Assembly (NCBI RefSeq): GCF_900215315.1
Contig: NZ_OBEB01000001.1
Location: forward strand, 1 to 64,000
Length of the DNA: 64,000 nucleotides
Direction: 5' to 3'
DNA from: Arsukibacterium tuosuense
GTDB lineage: Bacteria; Pseudomonadota; Gammaproteobacteria; Enterobacterales; Alteromonadaceae
Positions within the stretch are counted from its first letter, which is position 1, and every line of letters starts with the position of its first letter. Shown here one piece after another: positions 8,302 to 18,378 of the stretch. The position numbers and the translations under genes were made by a program. The notes under the pieces are model-generated. The model searched no databases. It was not told the origin of the DNA and worked only from the letters and a program-made list of their open reading frames with translations.

Positions 8302-9507
8302 TTAGGTTATTTTGCAAACCAGCCCTTTCAGATAATGCCCTTCCGGGAATGTGCTTAAAACCGGGTGGTCACTATCTTGCTGTAGTCGTTCTAAAAACTG
8401 ACATTGCCGCCTGGCATCCAGTGCTGCATCAGCAACTATTTTTTGAAATAAACTATCTTCCATTAAACCTGAGCAGGAGAAAGTAAACAGTAACCCCCCC
8501 GGTTTCACCAGTTGCATCGCTATCATATTGATATCTTTATACCCGCGACATGCGCCGACCAATTGTGATTTATTATCAGCAAATTTTGGCGGGTCCAGAA
8601 TCACTATGTCAAATTGTCTGCCTTGTTCCCGGTATTGGCGCAGCAACTTAAACACATCGCCTTTTACCTGTTCGACACAGCTCATATCCAGCTTATTTAA
8701 TTCGGCATTTCGCTCAGCGGTGTTGAGCGCCAATTCAGATAAGTCAACATTAGTCACCTTGCTGGCGCCACCTTGCAATGCGGCAACAGCAAAGGTGCCG
8801 GTATAACTAAAACAATTTAAAACGGTCTTAGTTTTAGCATAGCGCTTAACAGCCTGACGGCTGGCACGCTGGTCCAGATAAAACCCTGTTTTATGGCCAT
8901 TAATTACGTCGACCAGTAAGGTCATGCCATGTTCCTGAATCACTAACTCAGCTGAGTCGCGTGGCAGATGTAACCAACCGGTGGTGGGTTCTAACCCTTC
9001 TTTTTTCCGGACATCAACATCAGAGCGCTCATAAATACTGTGCTCAGGGAATAGCTTAATTAACGCTGCCAGTAGTGGTTTACGGCTGGCTTCTGCGCCA
9101 GCTGACAACAGCTGACAAACCAGCACATCTGCATATTTGTCGATAGTAATACCAGGCAGGCCATCAGACTCACCGGCTATCAGTCTGACGGCATTGGTCG
9201 TTGTCTGATTAAACAGACTTTGCCGTAGTTGCCAGGCCTCGGCTAAACGGGAATAGAAAAACGCTTCATTAATTGCCTGGCCCTGGACGAAGCTCCATAC
9301 CCTGGCTCTGATCTGAGAGCGTGGCGAATATGCGGCAGTCGCCAGCCATTCTCCCTTGCTGCTTAACACATCGACAATATCCCCGCTGTTTGGGGTACTG
9401 ATAACCTGAGCTATCGCGTTAGAAAAAATCCAGGGATGCTGCCGTTTCAGCGCTTTCTCGCGGCCAGGGGCCAGAATAATGGCTGGACTTGCAGTTTGCT
9501 TACTCAT
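8302..9507 (-). CDS. rlmI: 23S rRNA (cytosine-1962-C5) methyltransferase RlmI
   Basis: SAM-dependent rRNA m5C methyltransferase of the COG1092 family. An N-terminal PUA domain (about 8-80, with [18 protein letters not shown]) is followed by a Rossmann methyltransferase domain. Motif I is [14 protein letters not shown], motif IV is DPPKFADN, and the catalytic cysteine lies in FTFSCSGLM. Length 401 compares with 396 in E. coli. A single gene, it converges on the PilZ gene and diverges from the quinone oxidoreductase gene. Confidence 0.93.
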   Translation of the reverse strand: MSKQTASPAIILAPGREKALKRQHPWIFSNAIAQVISTPNSGDIVDVLSSKGEWLATAAYSPRSQIRARVWSFVQGQAINEAFFYSRLAEAWQLRQSLFNQTTTNAVRLIAGESDGLPGITIDKYADVLVCQLLSAGAEASRKPLLAALIKLFPEHSIYERSDVDVRKKEGLEPTTGWLHLPRDSAELVIQEHGMTLLVDVINGHKTGFYLDQRASRQAVKRYAKTKTVLNCFSYTGTFAVAALQGGASKVTNVDLSELALNTAERNAELNKLDMSCVEQVKGDVFKLLRQYREQGRQFDIVILDPPKFADNKSQLVGACRGYKDINMIAMQLVKPGGLLFTFSCSGLMEDSLFQKIVADAALDARRQCQFLERLQQDSDHPVLSTFPEGHYLKGLVCKIT

Positions 9508-9599
9508 ACGCTCGGTTACACTGTGCTAGACTAAAAGTCGCATTTTAGAGAAGCTGGCAGCAAAGCTAAAGCAAAAACTGTCTTTTACTAATAATTAGG

Positions 9600-10604
9600 A
9601 TGAATATGGCAGATGTTCCGTTGCAAATGCAGGTTGTTGCTGTGCAGCAGCCAGGTAAAAACAGTACACTTGTTATTGAACAACGGCCTGTACCACAGCC
9701 AGCGTCCGGCCAGTTACTGGTAAAAGTTAAAGCGGCAGGGGTGAATCGGGCTGATCTAATGCAACGCCAGGGGCATTATCCACCGCCAGCTGGTGAAAGT
9801 GATATTTTAGGGTTAGAAGTGGCAGGTATCGTTGTCCAGGTTGGCAGTAACGCTGATGAACAATGGCTTGGACGTGACGTGTTTGGCATTGTTGCAGGTG
9901 GTGGCTATGCCGAATATGCGCTGTTGCAAACGGCTCATGCGATTAACAAGCCCGGGCATTGGAGCTGGCAGCAAGCCGGAGCAGCGGCAGAAACGTTTTT
10001 AACGGCTTACCAATTATTGTTCAGCCTGGGCGGGTTAACGGCCGGGCAACAGGTTTTGTTGCACGCAGGTGCCAGTGGCGTAGGGACCAGTGCCTTACAA
10101 CTCGCAAAACTTGCCGGCGCAAAAGTGGCGGTCACGGTCGGACGAGCTGATAAAGCAGAAGCTTGCCTGAAACTTGGCGCCGATATGGCTATAAATTACC
10201 GCAACAGTAACTTTGCCGATGAGCTGACTGCTTGCTGGCCGACAGGTGTTGATATCATTCTTGATCCCGTTGCCGGTGCTTACCTGAAAGATAATGTTAC
10301 AGTATTGGCCGAAGATGGCATTATTATCATCTACGCGCTGATGGGGGGGCGTTCGGTTGATAAATTTGATTTTGCGCCGCTATTTAAAAAGCGGGGCCGT
10401 CTGGTATGTAGTACTTTACGCAACAGGAGTCATCAATATAAAGCTGAGTTAACCGCCAGTTTCAGCAAGACATTTGGTCAGGCCATGCGGGATGGTAAAT
10501 TTGCAGCTGTACTTAGTGACAGTGTCGATTGGCGCAATGCGCAGCAAGCGCACGATGTCATGGCAAACAATAACAACATTGGCAAATTGGTTTTAACATT
10601 CTAA
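9600..10604 (+). CDS. Zinc-independent NAD(P)H:quinone oxidoreductase (MDR, PIG3-like)
   Basis: Medium-chain dehydrogenase/reductase without the zinc ligands. The GroES-like N-terminal domain contains KAAGVNRADLMQRQGHYPPP, typical of the TP53I3/PIG3 quinone oxidoreductase group. The Rossmann domain holds LLHAGASGVGTSALQLAK (AxxGVG nucleotide motif). Length 334 is normal. ATG 9600 is preceded by TTAGGA, and a second ATG lies two codons on. The natural quinone substrate is unknown. It is followed by an unrelated hypothetical gene 69 bases downstream. Confidence 0.88.
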   Translation: MNMADVPLQMQVVAVQQPGKNSTLVIEQRPVPQPASGQLLVKVKAAGVNRADLMQRQGHYPPPAGESDILGLEVAGIVVQVGSNADEQWLGRDVFGIVAGGGYAEYALLQTAHAINKPGHWSWQQAGAAAETFLTAYQLLFSLGGLTAGQQVLLHAGASGVGTSALQLAKLAGAKVAVTVGRADKAEACLKLGADMAINYRNSNFADELTACWPTGVDIILDPVAGAYLKDNVTVLAEDGIIIIYALMGGRSVDKFDFAPLFKKRGRLVCSTLRNRSHQYKAELTASFSKTFGQAMRDGKFAAVLSDSVDWRNAQQAHDVMANNNNIGKLVLTF

Positions 10605-10673
10605 AAATTATAACGTTTAAAACAATGTTAAAAATGCCGGAATAGTGAATTTAAACAAGGATAAATACGAACA

Positions 10674-12140
10674 ATGCCAATTGGAAATGTAGGTAAATCC
10701 AATTTTACTAAAGCTGTTAAAGCACTGTTAAACCGTATTTATGATGATACTGTGGTGGCCGATTCCCTGTTCGAGCAGGCTGCACTATGGTTTGCTACTT
10801 ATGCTGAGCGTGAACAACAAAGGGCAGAGCACGAGCAGCAAGTATTTTTATTTAAAAACCGCCAGGCTCAGGCAAATAAGGGGGACCAGGCGCTGATCGA
10901 GCGCAACTTGCAGCAAGCGCAAAATGCGCAGGAAGTATTCGACAAAGAACAGCAACAAAATAAGCTGAGTCGTTACGAGTCGTTACGGCTGTTGTGTTTA
11001 GACATTCTGATGTTATCCGAAAGCGACTCTTTTGCAGAAACCAATATTCAGACCGCAAAAATACTTGGTACTATCCAGCTGATGTCGCCAACCGATGGTA
11101 AAAATGTTGCGCCTTCTAATCAAAAAAGTAAGCATCTGTATAAAGCATTGCTAAGTTTACGTTTACTGGACCGGCTGTTACTGGACGGAAATATCAGCCA
11201 CCCGTTTATAGTAAACCGCTATCAGGCCAGTGCTGATACTGCGTCAGAAGACGAGTATCAGCCATTTCGGGATGATGTCCAGGTTCCGCTGTTAATGGCG
11301 GCTTTGTTGCAAGATATTGGTAGTTGCCATCCGGATGCGCAGCGCATCCTGAAAGGGCCTGCAGGCGAACTGGATGAATTCCGGGTGCTTGAGAACGATG
11401 AGCGCACTGAGCTGCTGAAAATAAGCTATCGGGAAAGCCTGAATTTTGTGGTGCAAGCGGTTGGCATCGGTGCTTATCAGGGAAATTCCAAAGAGCAACG
11501 GGATAGGTATCTGCAGAATGAGCGTGAAAAACAGGCATTTCTGATATTCCTGTTAAAAAACGCTATTAAACCTGAGCATGGCGTCGGCAATTTACTGAAA
11601 ATCCCGCAAATATATACCTCAGTCGTGTTATCTACCAAAGCAAACTATAGTTATGAGTCCTTGCCTAAAGTAGGCCTGGTACTGGAAAAAGGTGTTGAAA
11701 AAGGGGTTTATAGTCCGGTAGCTGTTGCAGGACTCCTGAAAATTACTGGTGTATTTCCTCAGGGCTTTGGGGTTACCTATATTCCGAAAGATTCCGACCG
11801 CCAGGATTTAGACCGCTACGAATATGCCATTGTTACGGGTTTATATCCGGAGGATCCCCGGATGCCGGTATGTAGGATGGTTACCCGTAATCTTACTTAT
11901 AACGTCTCTGCGCAAGGCTGCGTTGTTAGTGTCGACAATAATTTATATTATCCAGCTGCCCGTAAAAAACTGGAGCGGATTAGTGAAGAGCGTTTACTGG
12001 AAATTTTAAGCAAGCTGGTCTCTAATTTCGAAGAGCGAAAAAGCATGGCGCTGCTGCCAAAATGCTGGCATCCCGACGAGTATTTCTCTTATACCAAAAA
12101 CCAGAATCTGTGGAATAAAGCATTAATGAACCAAAATTAG
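10674..12140 (+). CDS. Unrecognised 488-residue cytoplasmic protein, possible degenerate HD domain
   Basis: I do not recognise this protein. It has no signal peptide or membrane segment. Residues 40-100 are Gln/Glu/Arg-rich and probably coiled coil (AEREQQRAEHEQQ...). The centre is helical, with VPLLMAALLQDIGSCHPDAQ at about 203-222. That resembles the 'LLHDIG' signature of HD/HD-GYP phosphohydrolases but with Gln replacing the metal-binding His, so any HD fold would be inactive at that site. The C-terminal part (about 320-450) has beta-rich strings such as LVLEKGVEKGVYSPVAVAG and CRMVTRNLTYN. ATG 10674 has AAGGAT upstream. It ends three bases before the stop of the convergent MFS gene. Confidence 0.6.
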   Translation: MPIGNVGKSNFTKAVKALLNRIYDDTVVADSLFEQAALWFATYAEREQQRAEHEQQVFLFKNRQAQANKGDQALIERNLQQAQNAQEVFDKEQQQNKLSRYESLRLLCLDILMLSESDSFAETNIQTAKILGTIQLMSPTDGKNVAPSNQKSKHLYKALLSLRLLDRLLLDGNISHPFIVNRYQASADTASEDEYQPFRDDVQVPLLMAALLQDIGSCHPDAQRILKGPAGELDEFRVLENDERTELLKISYRESLNFVVQAVGIGAYQGNSKEQRDRYLQNEREKQAFLIFLLKNAIKPEHGVGNLLKIPQIYTSVVLSTKANYSYESLPKVGLVLEKGVEKGVYSPVAVAGLLKITGVFPQGFGVTYIPKDSDRQDLDRYEYAIVTGLYPEDPRMPVCRMVTRNLTYNVSAQGCVVSVDNNLYYPAARKKLERISEERLLEILSKLVSNFEERKSMALLPKCWHPDEYFSYTKNQNLWNKALMNQN

Positions 12141-12143
12141 CGG

Positions 12144-13538
12144 TTACTCTGGTTTAGTTGATGGAGTTTCATCCGTTTTTACCAGCGTCTCGGTTTCAGG
12201 ATCCGGTTCAGCTTCTTGTTCGGTCGTCACCTCAGACGTCTCCTCTACAGTCGCTTCCCCGGTAACCTCATCACGCATTTGTTGTTGCACCAATTCTTCA
12301 TTTACCCGCGGGTCGAGTGCCGCCGCCAGAGGCGAGGACACTAAATCACCCGATGCTACCTGATAATCTGAAGAATGTTGCTGTGACAACATCCTCTTTG
12401 CCATTTTCTGATTATAGTTAACCCGTTGCAGCCGGATGAACAGAATTAAACAGGCCAGTGACATGTAGCCGTACAGCATGCTGTTACCCAATAATTGCAT
12501 CAGGCCAGAAGCTATTAACGGGCCGATGGTCGCGCCAATACCAAAGGTTAATAAAATGGTGGCAGACAGTGCTACCCGCTCTTCTGGTTCAATATGTTGA
12601 TTGGCCAGTGCGGTTGCCAGTGGGTACAGGGTAAAGGCCAGAATACCAAAGCAGAATGTTAAGCCAATTAGCAGCGGGCCTTTCACTGGCAAAATAGCCA
12701 TTGTCAGCACCAAAATCCCTAAAAGGGCACTGTTGACCCGCAATAACCGGCTGCGGGGTATCCTATCAGACAGCTTACCCATCGGCCATTGGGCCAGTAA
12801 ACCGGCAAAAATGGTGGCCGACATAAATACCGCAATTTCTTTGGTCGATAAACCGGAACCCGCTGCAAAAGCAGGAGCCAGGCCATAGAAAGACCCTGAG
12901 ATGCCGCCGGCCATCAACACGGTTGTGAGCGATTGCGGTACCTGACGCCAGAACGGCAGAATTTTCAGCGGCGCAGGATGCAACGGTGCAGGGTGGATCC
13001 GCTTGGTTAGCGCTATGGGAACGATACAAAGCGCATAACAGATACCCACCAGTAATAATGGCTGCAAGCCTAACTCAGGGAAGAAAGATAAAACGGTCTG
13101 GCCGCCAACCATGCCGACATAAGACACAATCATATAACTGGCGAATACCGTACCACGCTGGTTGGTGTCAGCTTGTTCGTTCAACCAGCTCTCCAGCACC
13201 ATATACTGGCACATCATACCGGTACCAACCAGTAAGCGCAGTGCCAGCCAGACTTGCAAGTCATCAGTTAAGGCGTGACCCAGGGCTGAAGCGGTCACCA
13301 TACCCGCACTGGCGACAAAAGTACGGATATGGCCAACCCGGCCAATCAGTTTGTGGCCCAGTTTAGAGCCAACCACCAGCCCAAGGTAATAAGCTGACAT
13401 CATGCCGCCAATCCACAGCTGCTCAACGCCATCTGCCGCCAGTGATAACCCCAGATAAGTGGTTAACAGGCCGGCACCCAGTACCATTACCAGCGTAGTG
13501 GCAAATAGTGATGAGAAACTACGAAACGGCGTCAGCAT
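12144..13538 (-). CDS. MFS transporter, YcaD-like, with acidic C-terminal tail
   Basis: Inner-membrane major facilitator with about 12 hydrophobic segments in residues 5-385. MFS landmarks include the loop SKLGHKLIGRVGHIRTF after segment 2 and MGKLSDRIPRSRLL after segment 8. The pattern (GGMMSAYYLGLVVGSK, YMVLESWLNEQ) matches the YcaD subgroup, whose substrate is not established. The last 60 to 70 residues are a soluble, Glu/Thr/Pro-rich tail absent from E. coli YcaD. It lies 4 bases after the metG stop codon on the same strand and so is probably cotranscribed with metG. It is convergent with the 488-residue gene. Confidence 0.85.
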   Translation of the reverse strand: MLTPFRSFSSLFATTLVMVLGAGLLTTYLGLSLAADGVEQLWIGGMMSAYYLGLVVGSKLGHKLIGRVGHIRTFVASAGMVTASALGHALTDDLQVWLALRLLVGTGMMCQYMVLESWLNEQADTNQRGTVFASYMIVSYVGMVGGQTVLSFFPELGLQPLLLVGICYALCIVPIALTKRIHPAPLHPAPLKILPFWRQVPQSLTTVLMAGGISGSFYGLAPAFAAGSGLSTKEIAVFMSATIFAGLLAQWPMGKLSDRIPRSRLLRVNSALLGILVLTMAILPVKGPLLIGLTFCFGILAFTLYPLATALANQHIEPEERVALSATILLTFGIGATIGPLIASGLMQLLGNSMLYGYMSLACLILFIRLQRVNYNQKMAKRMLSQQHSSDYQVASGDLVSSPLAAALDPRVNEELVQQQMRDEVTGEATVEETSEVTTEQEAEPDPETETLVKTDETPSTKPE

Positions 13539-13542
13539 CAGT

Positions 13543-15606
13543 TTATTTTACCCGCATACCCGGCAATGCGCCGTCATCGGGGCTTAAAATAAACAAATCT
13601 CCACCACCTGGGCCTGCAGCAAGTACCATACCTTCGGACAAGCCAAAGCGCATTTTGCGTGGCGCCAGATTTGCCACCATCACTGTACTGCGCCCGACTA
13701 AATCTTCAGGAGTATAAGCAGCCTTAATTCCGGCAAATACCTGACGGGTTTCACCATTACCAATATCCAACTGCAATTGCACCAGTTTATCGGCACCTTC
13801 CACTGCACTGGCACTGACTATTTTGGCCACCCGTAAATCTATTTTGGCAAAATCCTCAATGCTGATCGTGTCGCTGATGGGTTCGCGGCCGGCCGGAGCA
13901 GCGGACTTCTCAGTTGTTTTAGCTTGTTTGGCCCCAGCAGGCACCTGTGTTTGCGGTGTCGCTTGCAGATTGTCGGTTGACGCCTCCACCATCGCCGCGA
14001 CTTTCGCCGGATCAACCCGCTGCATTAACGCCTTAAATGGATTAATGGCATGGTTTACCAGCGGGGTCTGATAGTTCTGCCAGCTAAGCTCAGTATTTAA
14101 AAAAGCTTCAACGTCGCCGGCCATTACCGGTAATACCGGCTTTAAATAGTGCATTAGTACCCGGAATAAATTCAGGCCCATTGAGCAAACATCATGAGCT
14201 TCCTGCTGGCGCGCGTCGTCTTTCACCAATACCCAGGGCGCTTTATTGTCAATGTACTGGTTTGCTTTGTCGGCCAACGCCATAATATCGCGAATAGCGC
14301 GGGCAAATTCCCGTTTCTCAAAGCTATCAGCAATGCTGTTACCTGCGGCCACAAACTCCTTTAGCAAGGCAGGTTCCGCGACAGTGGCAGATAGCTTGCC
14401 GTCAAAGCGTTTACTGATAAAACCGGCACAACGGCTGGCAATATTCACCACTTTGCCAACCAGGTCAGCATTTACCTTCTGAGTAAAGTCATCCAGGTTT
14501 AAATCCAGATCAGTAATGCCTGAAGTCAGTTTCGAGGCAAAGTAATAGCGTAAATACTCCGGGTTTAAATTGTCCAGATAGGAACGCGCTTTAATAAAAG
14601 TACCGCGAGACTTCGACATTTTGGCACCATTTACGGTGACAAAGCCATGAGCGTAAACGGCGTTCGGTTTTCGAAAACCCGCACCTTCCAGCATTGCTGG
14701 CCAGAACAGGCTGTGGAAATAAATAATGTCTTTGCCGATGAAGTGATAGACCTCCGCGTTCGAGTCTGGCTGCCAGAAGCTGTCAAAGTCGATATTGTTG
14801 GTATCACAATAGTTTTTAAAACTGGCAAGATAGCCAATAGGGGCATCCAACCAGACATAGAAAAACTTGCCTGGTGCGCCGGGTATTTCAAAGCCAAAAT
14901 AGGGGGCATCGCGGCTGATATCCCACATCTGCAAGCCGTCGGTAAACCATTCCTGCAGTTTATTGGCCATTTCCTCCTGCAGGGCGCCGCTGCGGGTCCA
15001 GTCTTGTAACATCTGGCTGAAGGCGGGTAAATCGAAAAAGTAATGCTCAGAGTCTTTTAATACCGGCGTAGCACCTGACACCACAGAGCGGGGGTTTTTT
15101 ACATCGGTCGGGCTGTAGGTCGCGCCACAGACATCACAGCTATCGCCATTTTGATCGAGGGCTCCGCATTTCGGGCAATCGCCTTTAACAAAACGATCAG
15201 GCAAAAACATGTTTTTCTGAGGGTCATACAATTGGCTGATAGTTTTGCGTTTGATGTAGCCGGCTTGATCCAGACGTTGATATATCAGGCTGGCAAATTC
15301 GCGGTTCTCTTCGCTGTGGGTAGAATAGTAGTTGTCAAAGCCAATAGCGAAACCGGCAAAGTCGGCTTCATGTTCAATTTTGGTCTGAGCAATCATTTGC
15401 TCCGGAGCAATACCTTGCTGCTGAGCCTTCAGCATTATTGGGGTGCCATGCGCATCATCAGCACATACATAGTAGCATTCATGCCCACGGGCTTTTTGAA
15501 AACGCGACCAGATATCGGTTTGAATATATTCAAGCAGGTGGCCTAAATGGATAGGGCCGTTGGCGTAAGGTAAAGCGCTGGTGATTAAAATTTTCCGTTG
15601 CGACAT
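13543..15606 (-). CDS. metG: Methionyl-tRNA synthetase
   Basis: Class I aminoacyl-tRNA synthetase charging initiator and elongator tRNA-Met. The HIGH-type motif is [12 protein letters not shown] near residue 12-23. Knuckle zinc cysteines follow in [17 protein letters not shown], and the KMSKS loop is [11 protein letters not shown]. The C-terminal about 105 residues are the EMAP-II/Trbp111 tRNA-binding dimerisation domain (IDLRVAKIV...). Start ATG 15606 gives 687 residues (E. coli 677); an in-frame ATG at 15624 lacks a binding site. It is divergent from apbC, as in E. coli, and leads into the MFS gene. Confidence 0.97.
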   Translation of the reverse strand: MSQRKILITSALPYANGPIHLGHLLEYIQTDIWSRFQKARGHECYYVCADDAHGTPIMLKAQQQGIAPEQMIAQTKIEHEADFAGFAIGFDNYYSTHSEENREFASLIYQRLDQAGYIKRKTISQLYDPQKNMFLPDRFVKGDCPKCGALDQNGDSCDVCGATYSPTDVKNPRSVVSGATPVLKDSEHYFFDLPAFSQMLQDWTRSGALQEEMANKLQEWFTDGLQMWDISRDAPYFGFEIPGAPGKFFYVWLDAPIGYLASFKNYCDTNNIDFDSFWQPDSNAEVYHFIGKDIIYFHSLFWPAMLEGAGFRKPNAVYAHGFVTVNGAKMSKSRGTFIKARSYLDNLNPEYLRYYFASKLTSGITDLDLNLDDFTQKVNADLVGKVVNIASRCAGFISKRFDGKLSATVAEPALLKEFVAAGNSIADSFEKREFARAIRDIMALADKANQYIDNKAPWVLVKDDARQQEAHDVCSMGLNLFRVLMHYLKPVLPVMAGDVEAFLNTELSWQNYQTPLVNHAINPFKALMQRVDPAKVAAMVEASTDNLQATPQTQVPAGAKQAKTTEKSAAPAGREPISDTISIEDFAKIDLRVAKIVSASAVEGADKLVQLQLDIGNGETRQVFAGIKAAYTPEDLVGRSTVMVANLAPRKMRFGLSEGMVLAAGPGGGDLFILSPDDGALPGMRVK

Positions 15607-15756
15607 CGGGTGGGCTCTTTGCATAAATAACTGAAAAAATGTTGCTTAATGATACAATAGCCAGCATTAAATCGCATCCGCCAAAGCCTTGATGCGGCAA
15701 AAATGTGGCAGATAACTGCGAATTCTCTGTTATCTGCAGGAATGTTTGGAGCAACA

Positions 15757-16689
15757 ATGTTTAATTGGTTGAAAAAACCGGCTGAAAAGGCCACTACAAC
15801 GGATGAAAATATTAACCATCCTGATGCTGAGGCAACACCGCCGGTAACTGAACTCGGTGATTTGTTGACGCTGCTCGCTGCAACTGAGCCGGTAATGCGG
15901 AATATTCAGCATATTGTACTGGTTGCCTCTGGCAAAGGCGGCGTTGGCAAGTCAACGACCGCGGTTAATCTGGCTGCGACACTGGCACAGATGGGACTAC
16001 GCACGGGCTTACTGGATGCGGATATTTACGGGCCTTCCATTCCGTTAATGTTGGGGCTGGAAGGGGCAAGAGCCGATTCACCCGACAATAAACTGCTAAA
16101 CCCCAAGCAAGCCTTTGGTTTAAGTTTGCAGTCTATTGGTTTTTTAGTCGATCCGGATAAAGCCTCAGTCTGGCGCGGCCCGATGGCCAGTCAGGCGTTG
16201 TTGCAGCTGATTAATGAAACCCTGTGGCCAGAGCTTGATATTTTAATTGTTGATATGCCACCGGGTACCGGGGATATCCAGCTTACGCTGGCTCAGAAAT
16301 TAAAAGTGAGTGGTGCAGTGATTGTTACTACGCCACAGGACGTTGCCCTGAGCGATGCCGGTAAAGCAATTACTATGTTTAATCAGGTAAAAATTCCGGT
16401 TCTGGGGCTGATTGAAAATATGAGTTACTACCTGTGTCCGCATTGTGGCGAGGCTGATGATATTTTTGGCACTGCGGGCGGGCTGCGACTGGCTGAGCGT
16501 TATCAGGTACCGGTGCTTGGCCAGTTGCCACTGGAGCGCCAGATCCGCGAGTATGCCGATAAGGGTAAACCGGCAGTGTTAAAGCTGCAGCCAATCGCAG
16601 AAATTTACCGTACAATCTGCCACAAAATGTTAACTAACATGACCGGCGCTACGGCGCATCAGGTTGAAATAATAATAACGGATGATTAA
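15757..16689 (+). CDS. apbC: Iron-sulfur cluster carrier protein ApbC/Mrp
   Basis: P-loop NTPase that binds and delivers Fe-S clusters. The deviant Walker [10 protein letters not shown] is near residue 57, followed by [20 protein letters not shown] and the C-terminal cluster-binding CPHC motif. ATG 15757 is chosen for GGAG placed 6 bases upstream; in-frame codons at 15703 and 15742 have poorer sites. At 310 residues it is shorter than E. coli Mrp (369), because the usual N-terminal MIP18/FSCA-like domain is reduced to about 50 low-complexity residues. dcd starts 2 bases after its stop, so the two form an operon. Divergent from metG. Confidence 0.92.
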   Translation: MFNWLKKPAEKATTTDENINHPDAEATPPVTELGDLLTLLAATEPVMRNIQHIVLVASGKGGVGKSTTAVNLAATLAQMGLRTGLLDADIYGPSIPLMLGLEGARADSPDNKLLNPKQAFGLSLQSIGFLVDPDKASVWRGPMASQALLQLINETLWPELDILIVDMPPGTGDIQLTLAQKLKVSGAVIVTTPQDVALSDAGKAITMFNQVKIPVLGLIENMSYYLCPHCGEADDIFGTAGGLRLAERYQVPVLGQLPLERQIREYADKGKPAVLKLQPIAEIYRTICHKMLTNMTGATAHQVEIIITDD

Positions 16690-16691
16690 GC

Positions 16692-17282
16692 ATGAGATTG
16701 AGTGACCGCGATATAGAGCGCTACCTGGCTGAAGGTAAAATTGGTATCACCCCGGCGCCCGATGCCGATATGATCAGTGGGGTCAGCGTTGATATCCGCC
16801 TTGGTAATAAATTCAGAGTTTTTCAGGCGCACGCGGCGCCCTATATCGATTTAAGCGGGCCCCGGGCGCAGGTTGATGCGGCGCTGAACTCAGTGATGAG
16901 TGATGAAATCTACATTGCCGATGATCAGGTATTTATTTTACACCCGAGTGAATTAGCGCTGGGTGTCACTCAGGAGTCAGTAAGATTGCCAGCAGATATT
17001 GTCGGCTGGCTGGATGGTCGCTCGTCACTGGCTCGTTTAGGCTTAATGGTGCATGTTACCGCACACCGGATAGATCCGGGCTGGTCAGGTAATATTGTGC
17101 TGGAATTCTATAACAGCGGTAAGTTACCGCTGGCGTTGCGGCCACATATGAAAATTGGTGCGCTTAATTTTGAATTAATGACCACACCGGCAGACCGGCC
17201 TTATAACACCCGGCCCGACGCTAAATACCGGCAGCAAACCGGCGCTGATGCCAGCCGTATTGGCCATGACGATAAAAGCTGA
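16692..17282 (+). CDS. dcd: dCTP deaminase
   Basis: Deaminates dCTP to dUTP, the main source of dUMP for thymidylate synthesis in gammaproteobacteria. A trimeric enzyme with a dUTPase-like fold. [20 protein letters not shown] carries the Ser-Arg phosphate-binding motif, and [17 protein letters not shown] contains the catalytic Glu. Length 196 is close to E. coli (193). It follows apbC by 2 bases. Confidence 0.96.
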   Translation: MRLSDRDIERYLAEGKIGITPAPDADMISGVSVDIRLGNKFRVFQAHAAPYIDLSGPRAQVDAALNSVMSDEIYIADDQVFILHPSELALGVTQESVRLPADIVGWLDGRSSLARLGLMVHVTAHRIDPGWSGNIVLEFYNSGKLPLALRPHMKIGALNFELMTTPADRPYNTRPDAKYRQQTGADASRIGHDDKS

Positions 17283-17300
17283 GATATTAAGGGCGACCAG

Positions 17301-17393
17301 AAATTAAAAAACCCACGACTAAGCGTGGGTCAAAAAGCTATAAAGCAAAAATGAAGCGGGATGATTATGCAATAAAACTGCATAGCTTGGCAA
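17301..17393 (-). ncRNA. Candidate small RNA with promoter and terminator on the minus strand
   Basis: Between two plus-strand genes, a hairpin (ACCCACG 311-317 / CGTGGGT 324-330 within 17311-17330) has its T-run on the minus strand (complement of A306-A311), so as an intrinsic terminator it points left. To its right, on the minus strand, TTGCCA (complement of 17388-17393) and CATAAT (complement of 17364-17369) are 18 bases apart. Transcription from about 17357 to 17301 would give an RNA of 55 to 60 bases ending in a Hfq-style terminator. A 6-bp inverted repeat, TATGCA/TGCATA (17366-17371/17379-17384), lies in the promoter spacer. All of this is a sequence-based inference. Confidence 0.35.
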
Positions 17394-17466
17394 GATCAAG
17401 CTGTTAATTTTTTGCTGTTATTGATTGTTTTTTCTTTATAGAGAGTCTGGAGCAGGGAACCAAGCC

Positions 17467-18378
17467 ATGACGCCTGGCAGTATTATCCGATTATTAACTC
17501 TGGCCGCCATCTGGGGCGCTTCTTTTTTATTTATGCGGGTAGCGGTGGCAGAGTTTGGCCCGGCCTGGCTGATGTTTGGCCGGGTGCTACTGGCGTCATT
17601 GTTCCTGGCCGCGGTTGCGCTGGCGTATCAGCGTAGTTTGCCAATCCGCCAGTATGCCGGCCACTTTATGCTGCTGAGTCTGTTTAATACTGCGTTGCCT
17701 TTTCTACTCTTTGCTTATGCCGCGCAAACGCTGACAGCATCGTTACTGGCGGTACTAAATGCCACTGCGCCGTTATGGGGCGCCTTAATTGGCTGGCTGT
17801 TTTTCCGCCAGCTAATGACGATAAAAGTAGTACTGGGTTTGGCGCTTGGGATCAGTGGCGTAGCAATTCTGGTAGGGTTTGATGATGTGGTTGCCAACAG
17901 CGCTGCCTTACCTGCTGTTGCTGCAGCTGCCGGTGCGGCCTGTTGTTATGGCATTGCGACCTGGTACACCCGGCTGGCGAGACCGGTGCCGGCTTTTATC
18001 AATGCTCACGGCAACATGTGGGGGGCAACATTATGGTTAGCGCCCCTGTTATGGTTTATACCCATGCCGGTAGCAGAGCCTGCAACACAAAGCATTCTGG
18101 CGGTGCTGGCATTGGGTATAGTTTGCACGGGCGTGGCGTATTTATTGTATTTTCGGCTGGTGCAGGATTTAGGGGCAACGCCTACCCTGACTGTTACTTT
18201 TCTGATCCCGGTATTTGGCGTAGTCTGGGGCCACCTGTTTTTAGATGAAATAATTGGCTGGCACACTCTGGCGGGTGCCACTATTGTTATTGCCGGTACT
18301 ATGCTGGTTACCGGTTTCAGCGTCAGAGCTTTTCGTGCGGCAGCCGTTTTAAAAGAACAAGAGTTAAAGGAGCAATAA
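17467..18378 (+). CDS. EamA/DMT-superfamily transporter
   Basis: Inner-membrane protein with about ten hydrophobic segments in two EamA repeats (RhaT/YdcZ-type drug/metabolite transporters), beginning LLTLAAIWGASFLFMRVAV and with repeat boundary near residue 145. The substrate cannot be read from the sequence. ATG 17467 is used because AGGGA lies about 9 bases upstream; an in-frame codon at 17425 would add 14 polar residues before the first membrane segment. Its TAA overlaps the ATG of the GST gene by one base, so the two are translationally coupled. Confidence 0.87.
   Translation: MTPGSIIRLLTLAAIWGASFLFMRVAVAEFGPAWLMFGRVLLASLFLAAVALAYQRSLPIRQYAGHFMLLSLFNTALPFLLFAYAAQTLTASLLAVLNATAPLWGALIGWLFFRQLMTIKVVLGLALGISGVAILVGFDDVVANSAALPAVAAAAGAACCYGIATWYTRLARPVPAFINAHGNMWGATLWLAPLLWFIPMPVAEPATQSILAVLALGIVCTGVAYLLYFRLVQDLGATPTLTVTFLIPVFGVVWGHLFLDEIIGWHTLAGATIVIAGTMLVTGFSVRAFRAAAVLKEQELKEQ

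Noticed and set aside
15151-15546. 131-codon plus-strand frame inside metG
   Set aside because: It is antisense to the conserved catalytic domain of methionyl-tRNA synthetase with no independent signal.
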